Source: Rhizobium sp. Q54
Lineage (GTDB): Bacteria; Pseudomonadota; Alphaproteobacteria; UBA2966; CAIVPW01
NCBI GenBank assembly: GCA_945947575.1
Contig: CAMEYM010000006.1
Span: forward strand, 43,905-107,904
Length of the DNA: 64,000 bases
Direction of reading: 5' to 3'
The notes under the pieces are model-generated. The model worked only from the letters and a program-made list of their open reading frames with translations, was not told where the DNA came from and did not search any database. A program made the translations under genes and the position numbers. Shown in pieces: positions 35,144 through 44,394 of this stretch (position 1 is its first letter; every line of letters begins with the position of its first letter).

Positions 35144-36441
35144 ATGAGCATTCCCGACTTCAACTGGAGCCAGCGGCGCATTCTCGTCGTCGAGGATGAC
35201 GCCGAGACGCTCGAGCGCATTCGCGCCATCTTCGCTCCCGTGCGCTTGGCCGGTCTCGAAGTTTTGCGCGACGGCGCCAAGATCGCCGAGATGCTCGGGC
35301 GCTTCGCCGCCGACATCGTCCTGATGGAAGCCAATCCGGTCGGCACCGACGGCCTCGACGTGCTGCGCGCCATCCGTAGCCGCGAGAGTCCCAATCGCGA
35401 CGTCATCGTCGCGGTCATGGTGGCGATGGCCGACGCCGAGCGCCTGCGCCGCATGTGTGGGATCGGCATCGAGAGCTTCATCCGCAAGCCGGTCACCGGC
35501 GAGGTGCTGCTGGCGCGCGTCGCCGGCGCCCTGCAGAATCCGCGCCGCTTCGTGAGCTCGCTGACCTACTTCGGGCCCGACCGCCGCAAGGCGCGCCCCG
35601 CCAACGAGCCCTACCTCGGGCCTGAGAAGCGCCGCATCGTCAAGGTCAAGGAACCGGCGCCGCCGCCGCGCGCGGTGACCCCGCCACCGGCCGCCCGCGT
35701 CACTCCGGCGCGTCCCGACGATGGCGACAAGTCGGCCTGGTTCGAGGCCGCGCCGACGCCGAAGAAGCCCGAGCTCAGCGAGAACTTCTCGCTCGTCGAC
35801 CCGGTCGAGCCCAAGAAGCCGCAGGCGCCCGAGAAGATCGAGGTGCTGGAGAGGCCCAAGAAGAAGGACACCTCCGAGGATTGGGCGAGCGAGATGGCGC
35901 CCAAGGAGAAGAAGGTCGAGGAGGACACCAGCTTCGACGTTGCCGCCATGCTGGCCGGCCACTCCGAGTGGCTGCAGTCGGGCGGCGCCAACGGCACCAA
36001 GGCGGTGCTGGGGGGGGCCAGGATTTGTCCGGCGCCGACATGCCGGGCGTCAACCTGTCGGGCGCCACCCTGCGCAACGTCATCCTTTCGACCGCGAACC
36101 TGCGCGCCGCCATTCTGCAGAGCGTCGACCTGCGCGGCTCGGTCCTGTCCGGCGCCGACCTCACCGACGGTGACCTGACCAGCAGCAACCTGCGCCGCGC
36201 CGACCTCTCCACGGCCAAGCTGACGAACACCAGGCTCGCCGGTACCGACCTCGCCGGTGCCTCGCTGCGTGGCGCCGCCATGGAGGGGACCGACTTGCGC
36301 GGCGCCAACCTTCTCGACGCCGACATCGCCTCCACCGACCTCAGCATGACCACCGGCCTGATCCAGTCCCAGGTCAACAAGGCCCGCCCCAACGTCCACA
36401 CCCTCCTGCCGCCCGGTATCCGCCGCCCGGCGATCGAGTAG
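35144..36441 (+). pseudogene. Receiver-pentapeptide-repeat protein, frameshifted in a G tract
   Basis: Residues 1-130 form a receiver domain whose phospho-acceptor position is Glu62 (IVLMEANPVG) instead of Asp, while VVEDDAET and FIRKP remain. A charged Pro/Lys-rich linker follows. At a run of eight G (36010-36017) the frame is lost. Adding one G restores GGGQDLSGADMPGVNLSGATL and a run of pentapeptide repeats (A(D/N)LxG) to a stop at 36441, giving about 432 residues. Pentapeptide repeats fold into a right-handed beta helix and often mediate protein contacts. The break may be a sequencing error, a real null allele or phase variation. Confidence 0.7.
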
Positions 36442-36508
36442 GTATTTAACGCCAGATGTTGTGTACAATAAGCTGGCGCAAAGCCAGGGGCCTCGGCTTC
36501 CTTTGGTC

Positions 36509-36531
36509 CAGTTCTACGGATACGAACTGGT
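36509..36531. promoter_or_regulatory. Inverted repeat upstream of the sulfur-assimilation operon
   Basis: CCAGTTC (36509-36515), nine-base spacer, GAACTGG (36525-36531): seven-base perfect arms. It lies 115 bp before the cysG start. A shorter repeat TGGAA-AA-TTCCA follows at 36535-36546. A possible -10 TACAAT is at 36464. These may form the binding site for the operon's regulator, which is not encoded in the window. Confidence 0.4.
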
Positions 36532-36646
36532 AATTGGAAAATTCCACAGGAAACTTTACTTAGATCAGTGGATGGCCGACACTTGTGGCGGGGAGAGGCC
36601 CGCTACGGGCTGGGTTTCGGCGTTTGCACCGCCGGAGGGCATCGCA

Positions 36647-38056
36647 TTGGATCAACTGCCGATCTGGCTGTCGCTGCGCGAGCGCAGCGTCCTGGTCGTT
36701 GGCGGCGGCGAGAAAGCCGCCGCCAAGATCCGCCTGGCGCTTGCCGCTGGCGCCTTGGTCACCGTCGTCGCGCCGCGTCTCGGTACCGAGGCCGTTGAGC
36801 TGGTCCGCGCCCAGCGCGTCCGTCACCTCGCGCGCCCTTTCGCCGACGACGACACCGCAGGCCACGCCGTCGTCTACGGCGCAACGGGCATCGACGCGGT
36901 AGATGCCCAAGTCTCCGCCGCCGCCAAAGCGCGCGGCGTGCTCGTCAACGTCGTCGACCGTCCCGCGCTGTCTGACTTCTCGATGCCCGCCATCGTCGAT
37001 CGCAGCCCTGTCGTCGTCGGCATTTCCACCGGCGGCGCCGTCCCGGCCCTGGCGGCTGCCGTGCGCGCCCGCATCGAGGCTGCCTTGCCGGTGCGCCTCG
37101 GCCGCCTCGCGGCGTTCGCTGAATCGTTCCGCTCGGCCATCCGCGCCAAGATCGCCGAGGGGCCGGTGCGCCTGCGCTTCTGGCAGGGTGTCGTTGCCGG
37201 CCCCATCGCCGAGCAGGTGCTCGCGGGCGCCGAGGCACGAGCCCATGCGGCGGTGCTGCAGGCGCTCAACGGCGGCGACATGGAGCGCTCGACCGGCACC
37301 GTCTATCTGGTGGGCGCCGGCCCGGGCGACCCCGAGCTCCTGACCCTGCGCGCCGTGCGCCTGCTGCAGACCGCCGACGTCATCGTCTATGACCGCCTCG
37401 TTGGCGAGGACGTGCTCATGTTCGCTCGCCGTGACGCCGAGCGCGTGTTTGTCGGCAAGGAGCCGACCCGCCATCCCGTCTCGCAGAGCGAGATCAACGC
37501 GCTCCTAGTTGCGCGCGCCCAGGCCGGGCTTCAGGTCGTGCGCCTGAAGGGCGGCGACCCCTTCATCTTCGGCCGTGGCGGCGAGGAGGCGGACCACCTG
37601 CGTGCCGCTGGCGTCGCCGTAGAGATCGTGCCCGGCATCACGGCGGCGCTGGCATGCGCGGCGGCGGCCGGCGTGCCCCTGACACACCGCGATCACGCCA
37701 TGGAAGTCACCTTCGTCACCGGGCATGGCCGCGAGGAGGGCGACAGCGCGCCCGATTGGGCGGCGCTCGCCCGCGCCCGCCACACCCTCGTCGTCTACAT
37801 GGGCGTCGGTCACGCCGAGGACATAGCAGCCCAGCTCGTCGGCCACGGCCTGGCCGCATCGACGCCGGTGGCGATCGTTCAGAGCGGCTCGTTGCCGAGC
37901 CAGCGTGTCGTCGCCGCGACGTTGGGGGGCCTTGCTCTGAGCATCGCCGAGCAGGGCGTCACCAATCCGGCAGTCTTCATCATCGGCGACGTGGCACGGG
38001 CAGCGCAGTCCGATTCCGCCGTCGCCGCAACCCTCGTACGCGCGGTGGCCAGTTAA
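36647..38056 (+). CDS. cysG: Siroheme synthase, trifunctional CysG
   Basis: A 469-residue protein, close to E. coli CysG (457). I chose the TTG at 36647 because GGAGG lies eight bases upstream and the product then begins LDQLPIWLSLRERSVLVVGGG as family members do. Residues 1-200 are the dehydrogenase/ferrochelatase module (VVGGGEKAAAKIRLAL). From about 210 comes the uroporphyrinogen III methyltransferase (VYLVGAGPGDPELLTLRAVRLLQ, RLKGGDPFIFGRGGEEA, VPGITAALACAAAAGVPLTHRD). It makes siroheme for the nitrite/sulfite reductase two genes downstream. Confidence 0.93.
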   Translation: MDQLPIWLSLRERSVLVVGGGEKAAAKIRLALAAGALVTVVAPRLGTEAVELVRAQRVRHLARPFADDDTAGHAVVYGATGIDAVDAQVSAAAKARGVLVNVVDRPALSDFSMPAIVDRSPVVVGISTGGAVPALAAAVRARIEAALPVRLGRLAAFAESFRSAIRAKIAEGPVRLRFWQGVVAGPIAEQVLAGAEARAHAAVLQALNGGDMERSTGTVYLVGAGPGDPELLTLRAVRLLQTADVIVYDRLVGEDVLMFARRDAERVFVGKEPTRHPVSQSEINALLVARAQAGLQVVRLKGGDPFIFGRGGEEADHLRAAGVAVEIVPGITAALACAAAAGVPLTHRDHAMEVTFVTGHGREEGDSAPDWAALARARHTLVVYMGVGHAEDIAAQLVGHGLAASTPVAIVQSGSLPSQRVVAATLGGLALSIAEQGVTNPAVFIIGDVARAAQSDSAVAATLVRAVAS

Positions 38057-38478
38057 TGGACGGAACGCCCAAGAAGGCTGCCGAGGCCACAAAGGCCCCC
38101 AAGGCGAGCCGGCAGGTGATGACCGCTTATCGTCTCGAAGACGGGCATGTCATCTACCTCGCGGCCGACGGCAGCTGGAGCGAGTGGATCGAAGAGGCGC
38201 GCATCGCCACCACCAAGGAGGAGGCCGACGCGCTCACTGCCGCGGCCAAGGTGGCGACGGATGCCAACCAGATCTTCGAGACCTATCTCATCGACGTGAC
38301 CACGGAAGGGCGGACGTGGCCGGTGACCATGCGCGAGGTCATGCGCGCCCAGGGTCCGACGATCCACCCGCACTTCGGCAAGCAGGCCGAGCGCGGCGAG
38401 CGCGTCTCCGCGGTTGCGAACGCCGCCGCCGGCAAACGTACCGAGCGCGGCGAGCGCCGCGAAAATCGAGAAGGCTAG
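38056..38478 (+). CDS. DUF2849 domain-containing protein
   Basis: A 140-residue protein whose ATG shares one base with the cysG stop (TAATG). The conserved core is VMTAYRLEDGHVIYLAADGSWSEWIEEARIA, then FETYLIDV and a basic, disordered C-terminus. DUF2849 genes are almost always found between cysG and the nitrite/sulfite reductase in alphaproteobacteria, so a role in sulfite reduction or siroheme handling is likely, but no biochemical function is known to me. Confidence 0.85.
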   Translation: MDGTPKKAAEATKAPKASRQVMTAYRLEDGHVIYLAADGSWSEWIEEARIATTKEEADALTAAAKVATDANQIFETYLIDVTTEGRTWPVTMREVMRAQGPTIHPHFGKQAERGERVSAVANAAAGKRTERGERRENREG

Positions 38479-38523
38479 GTCGCGCCGTAGGCGCGCAACC
38501 CTACAAAAAGGCAGACGCAGGCA

Positions 38524-40179
38524 ATGTACCGCTACGATGAGTTCGATCAGGTAGTCGTCAAGGAACGCGTCGAGCAGTTCCGCGGCCAAGTGGCGCGCCG
38601 TCTCAGCGGCGAGCTCACGACGGACGAATTCCGCCCGCTGCGCCTGATGAACGGCCTATATGCCCAGCTGCATGCCTACATGCTGCGGGTCGCCATCCCG
38701 TACGGCACACTGTCGACGCGCCAGATGCACATGCTGGCGCACATCGCGCGCAAGTACGACCGCGACTACGGCCATTTCACGACGCGCCAGAACATCCAGT
38801 ACAACTGGCCGCGGCTCGTCGACGTTCCCGACATCCTCGCCGACCTAGCGTCGGTCGAGATGCATGCCATCCAGACGTCGGGCAACTGCATCCGCAACGT
38901 CACATCGGATCAGTACGCCGGGGTGTCGGCCGACGAGATCATCGACAGCCGCATCTACTCCGAGATCCTGCGCCAGTGGTCGACGTTCCATCCGGAGTTC
39001 TCGTTCCTGCCGCGCAAGTTCAAGATCGCCGTGACGGCCGCCGCCGACGACCGTGCCGCCGTGCGCTTTCACGACATCGGCGTCATTGTTCACAAGAATG
39101 ACGCGGGCGAGATCGGCTTCGAGATCATGGCCGGCGGCGGCATGGGCCGCACCCCGGCGGTGGCGCCGACATTGAACAAGTTCGTGCCGGAGCGCGACCT
39201 GCTCGCCTACTGCGAGGCGATCCTGCGCGTCTACAACATGCTCGGGCGGCGCGACAACCTGTTCAAGGCGCGCATCAAGATCCTGGTGATGTCGACCGGC
39301 GTCGAGGCCTTCACCAAGATGGTCGAGGACGAGTTCGCGCTGATCAAGGACTCGGCGTTGAAGCTGCCCGAAGAGGAGATCGCGCGCATCCGCGCCTACT
39401 TCGCTCCGCCGGGCTATGAGGACCTGCCGGTGCAATCGAAGGCCCTCGACGCCCACCTGCTCAAGGACAAGGCCTTCGCCGACTGGCACAGCGTCAACGC
39501 CGCCGCCCACAAACAGCCGGGGTATGTGATTGCCACGGCGTCGCTGAAGCCGACCAGCGGCGTGCCGGGGGACTGCTCGTCGGACCAGATGGATGCCATC
39601 GCGGACCTCGCCGAGAAGTTCAGCCTGGGCGAAGTGCGCGTCACCCACGAGCAGAACCTAGTCTTTCCGTATGTGCGCAAGGACGACCTCTACCCGCTGT
39701 GGCAGCAGTTCGTGCGCCTCGGCATCGCGACGCCGAACCTCGACCTGATCTCCGACATCATCTCGTGCCCGGGCCTGGACTACTGCGGCCTCGCCACGGC
39801 GCGCTCGATCCCGGTGGCGCAGCAACTCTCCGAGCGCTTCTCCGACCTCAAGCGGCAGAAGGATATCGGCGAGCTACGCCTCAACATCTCTGGCTGTATC
39901 AACGCCTGCGGGCACCACCATGCCGGCAACATCGGCATCCTCGGCGTCGACAAGCAGAACCAGGAGTTCTACCAGGTGACGCTCGGCGGCCATGACGGCG
40001 CCGACGCCAGCATTGGCGACATCACCGGTCCGTCGTTCCCGGCCGACAAGATCGTCGATGCCGTCGAGACCGTCGTCGACGTCTACATGGCACAACGCCA
40101 GGGCAAGGAACGCTTCATCGACACCTATCGCCGCGTCGGCATGAAGCCGTTCAAGGAGAAGCTCTATGCCGCTCATTAG
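38524..40179 (+). CDS. cysI: Nitrite/sulfite reductase, siroheme hemoprotein (CysI-like)
   Basis: A 551-residue assimilatory reductase with the two-fold ferredoxin-like repeats of the family. The 4Fe-4S/siroheme cysteines are in CPGLDYCGLATARS and NISGCINACGHHHAGNIG. FTTRQNIQYNWPRL and TSGNCIRNVTSDQYAG contain substrate- and siroheme-binding Arg residues. It converts sulfite to sulfide (or nitrite to ammonium). With cysG upstream and CysH fused gene overlapping downstream, sulfite is the likely substrate. Electron donor is probably ferredoxin, because no flavoprotein CysJ is adjacent. Confidence 0.92.
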   Translation: MYRYDEFDQVVVKERVEQFRGQVARRLSGELTTDEFRPLRLMNGLYAQLHAYMLRVAIPYGTLSTRQMHMLAHIARKYDRDYGHFTTRQNIQYNWPRLVDVPDILADLASVEMHAIQTSGNCIRNVTSDQYAGVSADEIIDSRIYSEILRQWSTFHPEFSFLPRKFKIAVTAAADDRAAVRFHDIGVIVHKNDAGEIGFEIMAGGGMGRTPAVAPTLNKFVPERDLLAYCEAILRVYNMLGRRDNLFKARIKILVMSTGVEAFTKMVEDEFALIKDSALKLPEEEIARIRAYFAPPGYEDLPVQSKALDAHLLKDKAFADWHSVNAAAHKQPGYVIATASLKPTSGVPGDCSSDQMDAIADLAEKFSLGEVRVTHEQNLVFPYVRKDDLYPLWQQFVRLGIATPNLDLISDIISCPGLDYCGLATARSIPVAQQLSERFSDLKRQKDIGELRLNISGCINACGHHHAGNIGILGVDKQNQEFYQVTLGGHDGADASIGDITGPSFPADKIVDAVETVVDVYMAQRQGKERFIDTYRRVGMKPFKEKLYAAH

Positions 40180-41476
40180 GGATGGCAACTTGGCCCTGGA
40201 CCAGTGGGTCCACCGCGGTGACGACGAGCCGCTTGCGGACGGTCCCACCATCGTCAGCCTCGATCGCTGGAAGCGCGACCGCGCCACGCTGCTGACGCGC
40301 AACGCGCCGCTCGGACTGCGCCTGAAGAGCGACCAGGCGCCGGCGCAAGTTGCCACTGATCTCGGCCTTTTCGGCGTCGTCGCGCTCGAGTTCCCGACCT
40401 TCAAGGACGGCCGGCCGTTCTCCTATGCCAAGCTCCTGCGCGACCGCTACGGATACAAGGGCGAGGTCCGTGCGTTCGGGCACATCCTGCGCGACCAATA
40501 TCTGTTTCTCGACCGCCTCGGCGTGAACTCGATCGAGGTCAAGGATGAGAAGCAGTTGAAGGAGTTCAAGACGGCTTTGGCGGAGTTCTCGGTCTTTTAC
40601 CAACCCGGCGTCGATGCACGCCGTCCCGCCATGGCGCTGCGCCGCCAGGTGGCAAGTGCGCTGAAGCCATCCCGTCCGGACTTCGATGATCTGACGCGAG
40701 TGGAAGACGTGCCGCCGCCGGCGGACGCTCCGCCGGCCCCCAGCTCGGCGCGCATCGCCGTGTCCGACGCGAAGGTGCGCGCGTTCTCTCACAAGTACGG
40801 CCACTTGTCGGCGCCCAAGCTGATCGCGGCGATGATCGACGTCGAGTTCAAGGGCAGCATCGCCCTGGTCTCCTCGTTCGGCACCGAAGCTGCCGTGCTG
40901 TTGCACATGGTCTCCGAGATCGACCGCAACCTGCCGGTGCTGTTCCTCGATACCCAGAAGCTGTTCGGCGAGACTCTGCGCTACCGCGACCAGCTCGTCG
41001 GCCAACTGCGCCTCACCAACGTGCAGACGATCCGGCCGGACCCGGAGCGGGTGAAGGACCTCGACCCGAACGGCATGCTGTTCAGCCGCCGCGCCAACCT
41101 GTGCTGCCAGATCCGCAAGGTCGAGCCGCTGGCGAAGGCCCTGCACGGCTACGACGCGTGGATCACCGGCCGCAAGCGCTATCAGGGCCGCCGCCGCGCT
41201 GTCCTGCCGGTGATCGAGGCCGCCGAGGGGCGCGTGAAGATCAATCCTCTCGCGGGCTGGAGCAAGGACCTGCTCGACGAGTATTTCGCCGAACACGGCC
41301 TGCCGCACCATCCGCTCGAGTCGGAGGGCTTCCTGTCGATCGGCTGCATGCCCTGCACCGACCGCGTTGCCCCCGGCGAGGACATGCGCGCCGGCCGCTG
41401 GCGCGGCCAGGACAAGGACGAGTGCGGCATCCACGAGACGCCGGCGGCGCAGTCTCTGACCAGCTCCGGGCTCTAG
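40166..41476 (+). CDS. cysH: DUF934-CysH fusion: adenylylsulfate/PAPS reductase
   Basis: A 436-residue fusion. Residues 1-150 are DUF934 (FPTFKDGRPFSYAKLLRDRYGYKGEVRAFGHILRDQ). A Pro/Ala linker joins it to a CysH domain with PP-loop SSFGTEAAVLLHM, CCQIRKVEPL and GCMPCT (the CC...CxxC 4Fe-4S ligands of the APS-reducing type) and catalytic Cys in DECGIHE. It makes sulfite from adenylylsulfate. It overlaps cysI by 14 bp with AAGGAG upstream. In most relatives these are two separate genes. The Fe-S motif argues for APS rather than PAPS as substrate. Confidence 0.9.
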   Translation: MPLIRDGNLALDQWVHRGDDEPLADGPTIVSLDRWKRDRATLLTRNAPLGLRLKSDQAPAQVATDLGLFGVVALEFPTFKDGRPFSYAKLLRDRYGYKGEVRAFGHILRDQYLFLDRLGVNSIEVKDEKQLKEFKTALAEFSVFYQPGVDARRPAMALRRQVASALKPSRPDFDDLTRVEDVPPPADAPPAPSSARIAVSDAKVRAFSHKYGHLSAPKLIAAMIDVEFKGSIALVSSFGTEAAVLLHMVSEIDRNLPVLFLDTQKLFGETLRYRDQLVGQLRLTNVQTIRPDPERVKDLDPNGMLFSRRANLCCQIRKVEPLAKALHGYDAWITGRKRYQGRRRAVLPVIEAAEGRVKINPLAGWSKDLLDEYFAEHGLPHHPLESEGFLSIGCMPCTDRVAPGEDMRAGRWRGQDKDECGIHETPAAQSLTSSGL

Positions 41477-42462
41477 GCTCGGGCGCGGTCGGCGACGTCC
41501 TCGATCGCCTGGATGAGGGCAGGGCGGATGCCCGGCTCGGGCAAGGCGTGGCCCGCCATCTCGATAAGGCGCAGGTCGCACCCGGGCCACGCCTGCGTCA
41601 GGGCATACGCGGCCTGCGGGGGGCACAGCAGGTCGTAGCGGCCCTGCACCAGCGCTGCGGGGATGCCGGCAAGGCGGTCCGCCTCCCCGAGCAGCTGGCC
41701 CTGCCGCAGGAAGCAGTCGTGCTCGTAGTAGTGCGCCTCGATGTACGGGGTGGCCGGGATGGTGCGTCCGCCGGTCGGGGTAGTGAGGGAGGCGGGCAGA
41801 GGCACGGCCTTGTCGGGCCGGATCTCCGACAACGTCCGCTCGTAGTCGCCCCACACGAAGGCGGCGGGGACGTGCACCGCAGCGTCGGTATCCCGCAACC
41901 TGCGCGCCAACGACGCCATCAGATCGCCGCGCTCCGCCTCGGGCAGCAGGGTCAGGGCGGCAGCAAACAGCTCCGGCCGGAAGATGCGCGGCGCGTCGAC
42001 GAACGCCCAGCGCCATTCCTCGTGGGTGCCCAGGAACACCCCGCGCAGCGCCACGCCGGCGACCCGGTCGGGGTGCGCTTCCGCGTAGGCGATCGCCAGG
42101 GTCGCCCCCCACGAGCCGCCGACCACCAGCCAACGCTCGATGCCCAGCAGCGTACGAATCCGCTCGATGTCGGCGATCAGGTGCTGGGTGGTGTTGGCCT
42201 CGCGTCCGTATTTCGGGGTGCTGCGGCCGGCGCCGCGCTGGTCGAACAGCACGGCCCGGAAGCGATGGGGGTCGAAGAGCTGGCGGTGCATGGGCTGGCA
42301 ACCGCTGCCGGGCCCGCCGTGCAGGAACACCACGGGTGTCCCGCCGGGATTGCCGACCTGCTCGACATAGAGCGTATGCCCATCGCCCACCGCCACCGTG
42401 CGGGTGTCAAATGGGGCGACCTCCGGGTACGGTTCCCGTGTCGGACGAGAGGGTGACTCCAT
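41473..42462 (-). CDS. pip: Proline iminopeptidase (alpha/beta hydrolase, S33)
   Basis: A 329-residue cytoplasmic peptidase. Motifs are VVFLHGGPGSGC (oxyanion hole), FDQRGAGRSTP, the nucleophile elbow GGSWGATLAIAYAE and the terminal catalytic His in MAGHALPE. It removes N-terminal proline. Its 3' end overlaps the cysH gene by four bases in convergent orientation. The ATG used here (42460-42462) overlaps the ATG of the divergent flavin reductase by two bases, and no ribosome-binding site is seen, so a different upstream start is possible. Confidence 0.9.
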   Translation of the reverse strand: MESPSRPTREPYPEVAPFDTRTVAVGDGHTLYVEQVGNPGGTPVVFLHGGPGSGCQPMHRQLFDPHRFRAVLFDQRGAGRSTPKYGREANTTQHLIADIERIRTLLGIERWLVVGGSWGATLAIAYAEAHPDRVAGVALRGVFLGTHEEWRWAFVDAPRIFRPELFAAALTLLPEAERGDLMASLARRLRDTDAAVHVPAAFVWGDYERTLSEIRPDKAVPLPASLTTPTGGRTIPATPYIEAHYYEHDCFLRQGQLLGEADRLAGIPAALVQGRYDLLCPPQAAYALTQAWPGCDLRLIEMAGHALPEPGIRPALIQAIEDVADRARA

Positions 42463-43039
42463 GGCGGCACCGAAGATACTCGCTTTCGCAGGCTCCCTGC
42501 GCACGGACTCCTACAACAAGAAAGTCCTCAAGATTGCGGTGCGCGGCGCGCGCGAGGCAGGCGGCGAGGTCACCGAGATCGACCTGCGCGAGCTGGCGAT
42601 GCCGATCTACGACGCCGATCTGCAGGCTAGCGATGGCTTCCCCGCCAACGCCAAGAAGTTCAAGGAGCTGTTCGCAGCCCACGCCGGCCTTCTGATCGCC
42701 TCGCCCGAATACAATTTCGGCATGTCGGGCGCGCTCAAGAATGCGCTCGATTGGGCTTCGCGCGGCGAAGGCAAGGAGCCGGCTTACACCGCCACCCAGG
42801 GCAAGTTTGCCGTGATGATGTCGGCCTCTCCCGGCATCTACGGCGGAGTGCGGGGGTTGATTCAGCTGCGCACGGTACTGGCCGGCATGCGCATCACCGC
42901 GCTCGCCTCCCAGGTCGCTGTCACCAGCGCCAAGGAAAGCTTCAACGCCGACGGCACGCTCAAGTCGCCCGAGATCACCGCCGAGGTCGTCGCCCTTGGC
43001 GCCAACTTGGTGAAGTTCTTGGGGAAGGTTACTTCCTGA
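42461..43039 (+). CDS. NAD(P)H-dependent FMN reductase
   Basis: A 192-residue flavodoxin-like reductase. Residues 5-18 (ILAFAGSLRTDSYN) bind the FMN phosphate, ASPEYNFGMSGALKNALDW is the family signature, and GxxGGVRG aligns with the flavin-binding loop. GAGAGGG upstream sets the ATG at 42461. Members supply reduced flavin or reduce quinones or chromate. The 3' end overlaps soxA by 11 bp in convergent orientation. A specific partner is not visible. Confidence 0.88.
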   Translation: MAAPKILAFAGSLRTDSYNKKVLKIAVRGAREAGGEVTEIDLRELAMPIYDADLQASDGFPANAKKFKELFAAHAGLLIASPEYNFGMSGALKNALDWASRGEGKEPAYTATQGKFAVMMSASPGIYGGVRGLIQLRTVLAGMRITALASQVAVTSAKESFNADGTLKSPEITAEVVALGANLVKFLGKVTS

Positions 43040-43826
43040 CCGACGGCGTCTCGATGGGCAGGCCGCGGCCCCGCCAGGTGACGTAGAGCTCGAGGGCGAG
43101 GTACTCGGGCGAGCCGAGCGGGTAGGGCTCGGCGCGCATCGAGGTGTTGCACCACTCGAACATGCGGTGGGTCGAGCTGATGGTGTGCCAGATCAGGCGG
43201 TACATCGGATGACCGTTGGTCTGGCCCTGGCTGATGGTGTCGCCACGCAGCAGCATACCGGGGCGGTCGTCGTGGCACATGGCGCACGAGATATCGATCT
43301 GGCCGCGCCGGGTGTTCCAGAATTCCTTGCCCTGCTCGAAGAACGGCGCCGCCGGGCCGGTGATGTCCACCGCCTTGGGCAGGCCGCGCGACTGGTGCGA
43401 GACGTAGGACGTGATCGCCAGCAGTTCGGGCGACTCGTAGGCCAGGGCAGGGGCACCCATCTTCTCGACGCGCTCGCGGTTGATGACGAGCTCGAGGTTG
43501 AGGATACCGCTCGATTTGGCGTCGTAGGCGGGATAGCGCGTCGCGACGCCCTTCATGGTCTCGGCGGCGTTCTGGTGGCACGAGGCGCAGCTGCGGCCCT
43601 GGGTGCCCTCCACGCGACGCCACATGGCGGCGCCCGCATCCACGGCGAACATGCCGGGGTTCTGGAAGTCGTCGTCCTGCAGTAGGCGCGTCTGCTGGCC
43701 AAGGTAGAAGTAGCCGGAGTTGCGGCCCTCGACCGAATAGCGCGACAGGGGCCAACCCTGGGCGTGCGCCGCCGTGGCGGCCAGCAGCGTGGCGCAGGCA
43801 ACCAACAGGAGACCAAGGGCGCGCAT
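43029..43826 (-). CDS. soxA: SoxA, diheme cytochrome c of the SoxAX complex
   Basis: A 265-residue periplasmic protein; the signal peptide ends AAHAQG. Two heme motifs CASCHQNA and CAMCHDDR are present, and the Cys in FEWCNTSMRAEP is the active-site ligand used for the cysteine persulfide. SoxAX couples a reduced sulfur compound to the SoxY cysteine. The ATG is at 43826, sharing one base with the soxX stop (TGATG). Size and motifs match two-heme SoxA. No soxB follows it. Confidence 0.94.
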   Translation of the reverse strand: MRALGLLLVACATLLAATAAHAQGWPLSRYSVEGRNSGYFYLGQQTRLLQDDDFQNPGMFAVDAGAAMWRRVEGTQGRSCASCHQNAAETMKGVATRYPAYDAKSSGILNLELVINRERVEKMGAPALAYESPELLAITSYVSHQSRGLPKAVDITGPAAPFFEQGKEFWNTRRGQIDISCAMCHDDRPGMLLRGDTISQGQTNGHPMYRLIWHTISSTHRMFEWCNTSMRAEPYPLGSPEYLALELYVTWRGRGLPIETPSVRK

Positions 43827-44320
43827 CACTTGATGGTCAGCAAGAACGCGATGGCGTCCTCGATGTCCTGGGCGCTGTAGATGGTACGGCCCACGTACTG
43901 AGGCTGTACGCGGGTCAGCCCCTCGGTGCGGTAGTACGCCGGCATCATGGTGTCGGGCGTGATCAGCTTCGCATTCACTAGGCGCAAGCGCAGCTCGGCC
44001 GCGGTGTAGCGAGTGCCGAGGCCCTCTAGGGGCGGCGCGATCTTGCCCTGGTCGGGGAACTCGGCCAATGCCGGCACCTCGTGACAGATCAGGCAGGTCG
44101 AGTTGGACGCGTCGGCGATTACTCGCCTGCCGCGCACGGCGTCGCCGGGCTGCGCGGTCAGCGGTTGCGGAATGGTATTGCCGACGATCTCGTACTTCGC
44201 CAGCGGCGGGATCGGACCGGTCAGGTGCGCCTGCAACGGCACCCGCTCCGGCGCCACGGCCTGCGCAAGCGCGGCTCCGGCGGCCAACACGACGACCAAG
44301 CTGACGAGAGAGAAGCGCAC
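43826..44320 (-). CDS. soxX: SoxX, monoheme cytochrome c
   Basis: A 164-residue protein from a GTG, with a signal peptide ending ALAQA. It has one heme motif CLICHEVPALAE and a distal Met in MMPAYYRTEGL. It forms the SoxAX heterodimer with the downstream SoxA. The stop overlaps the soxA start. A strong hairpin (44341-44374) lies between the flavocytochrome gene and this start. Confidence 0.93.
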   Translation of the reverse strand: MRFSLVSLVVVLAAGAALAQAVAPERVPLQAHLTGPIPPLAKYEIVGNTIPQPLTAQPGDAVRGRRVIADASNSTCLICHEVPALAEFPDQGKIAPPLEGLGTRYTAAELRLRLVNAKLITPDTMMPAYYRTEGLTRVQPQYVGRTIYSAQDIEDAIAFLLTIK

Positions 44321-44340
44321 GCGCGGGACTCTAACACGAG

Positions 44341-44374
44341 CACACCCCCGGCAGCTTCCGCTGACGGGGGTGTG
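44341..44374 (-). terminator. Strong hairpin between soxF and soxX
   Basis: Arms of 15 bases with a single mismatch (CACACCCCCG... and ...CGGGGGTGTG) close on a TTCC loop. There is no T-run. It could terminate or attenuate transcription, or protect the upstream message from 3' degradation, changing the SoxAX to SoxF ratio. Confidence 0.55.
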
Positions 44375-44394
44375 ATTGGTTCAGGCGCCGGAGC

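Noticed and set aside
40151-42301. A 716-codon open frame antisense to cysH and overlapping pip in the wrong frame
   Set aside because: Arg/Pro-rich, with no motif, and it covers two well supported genes.
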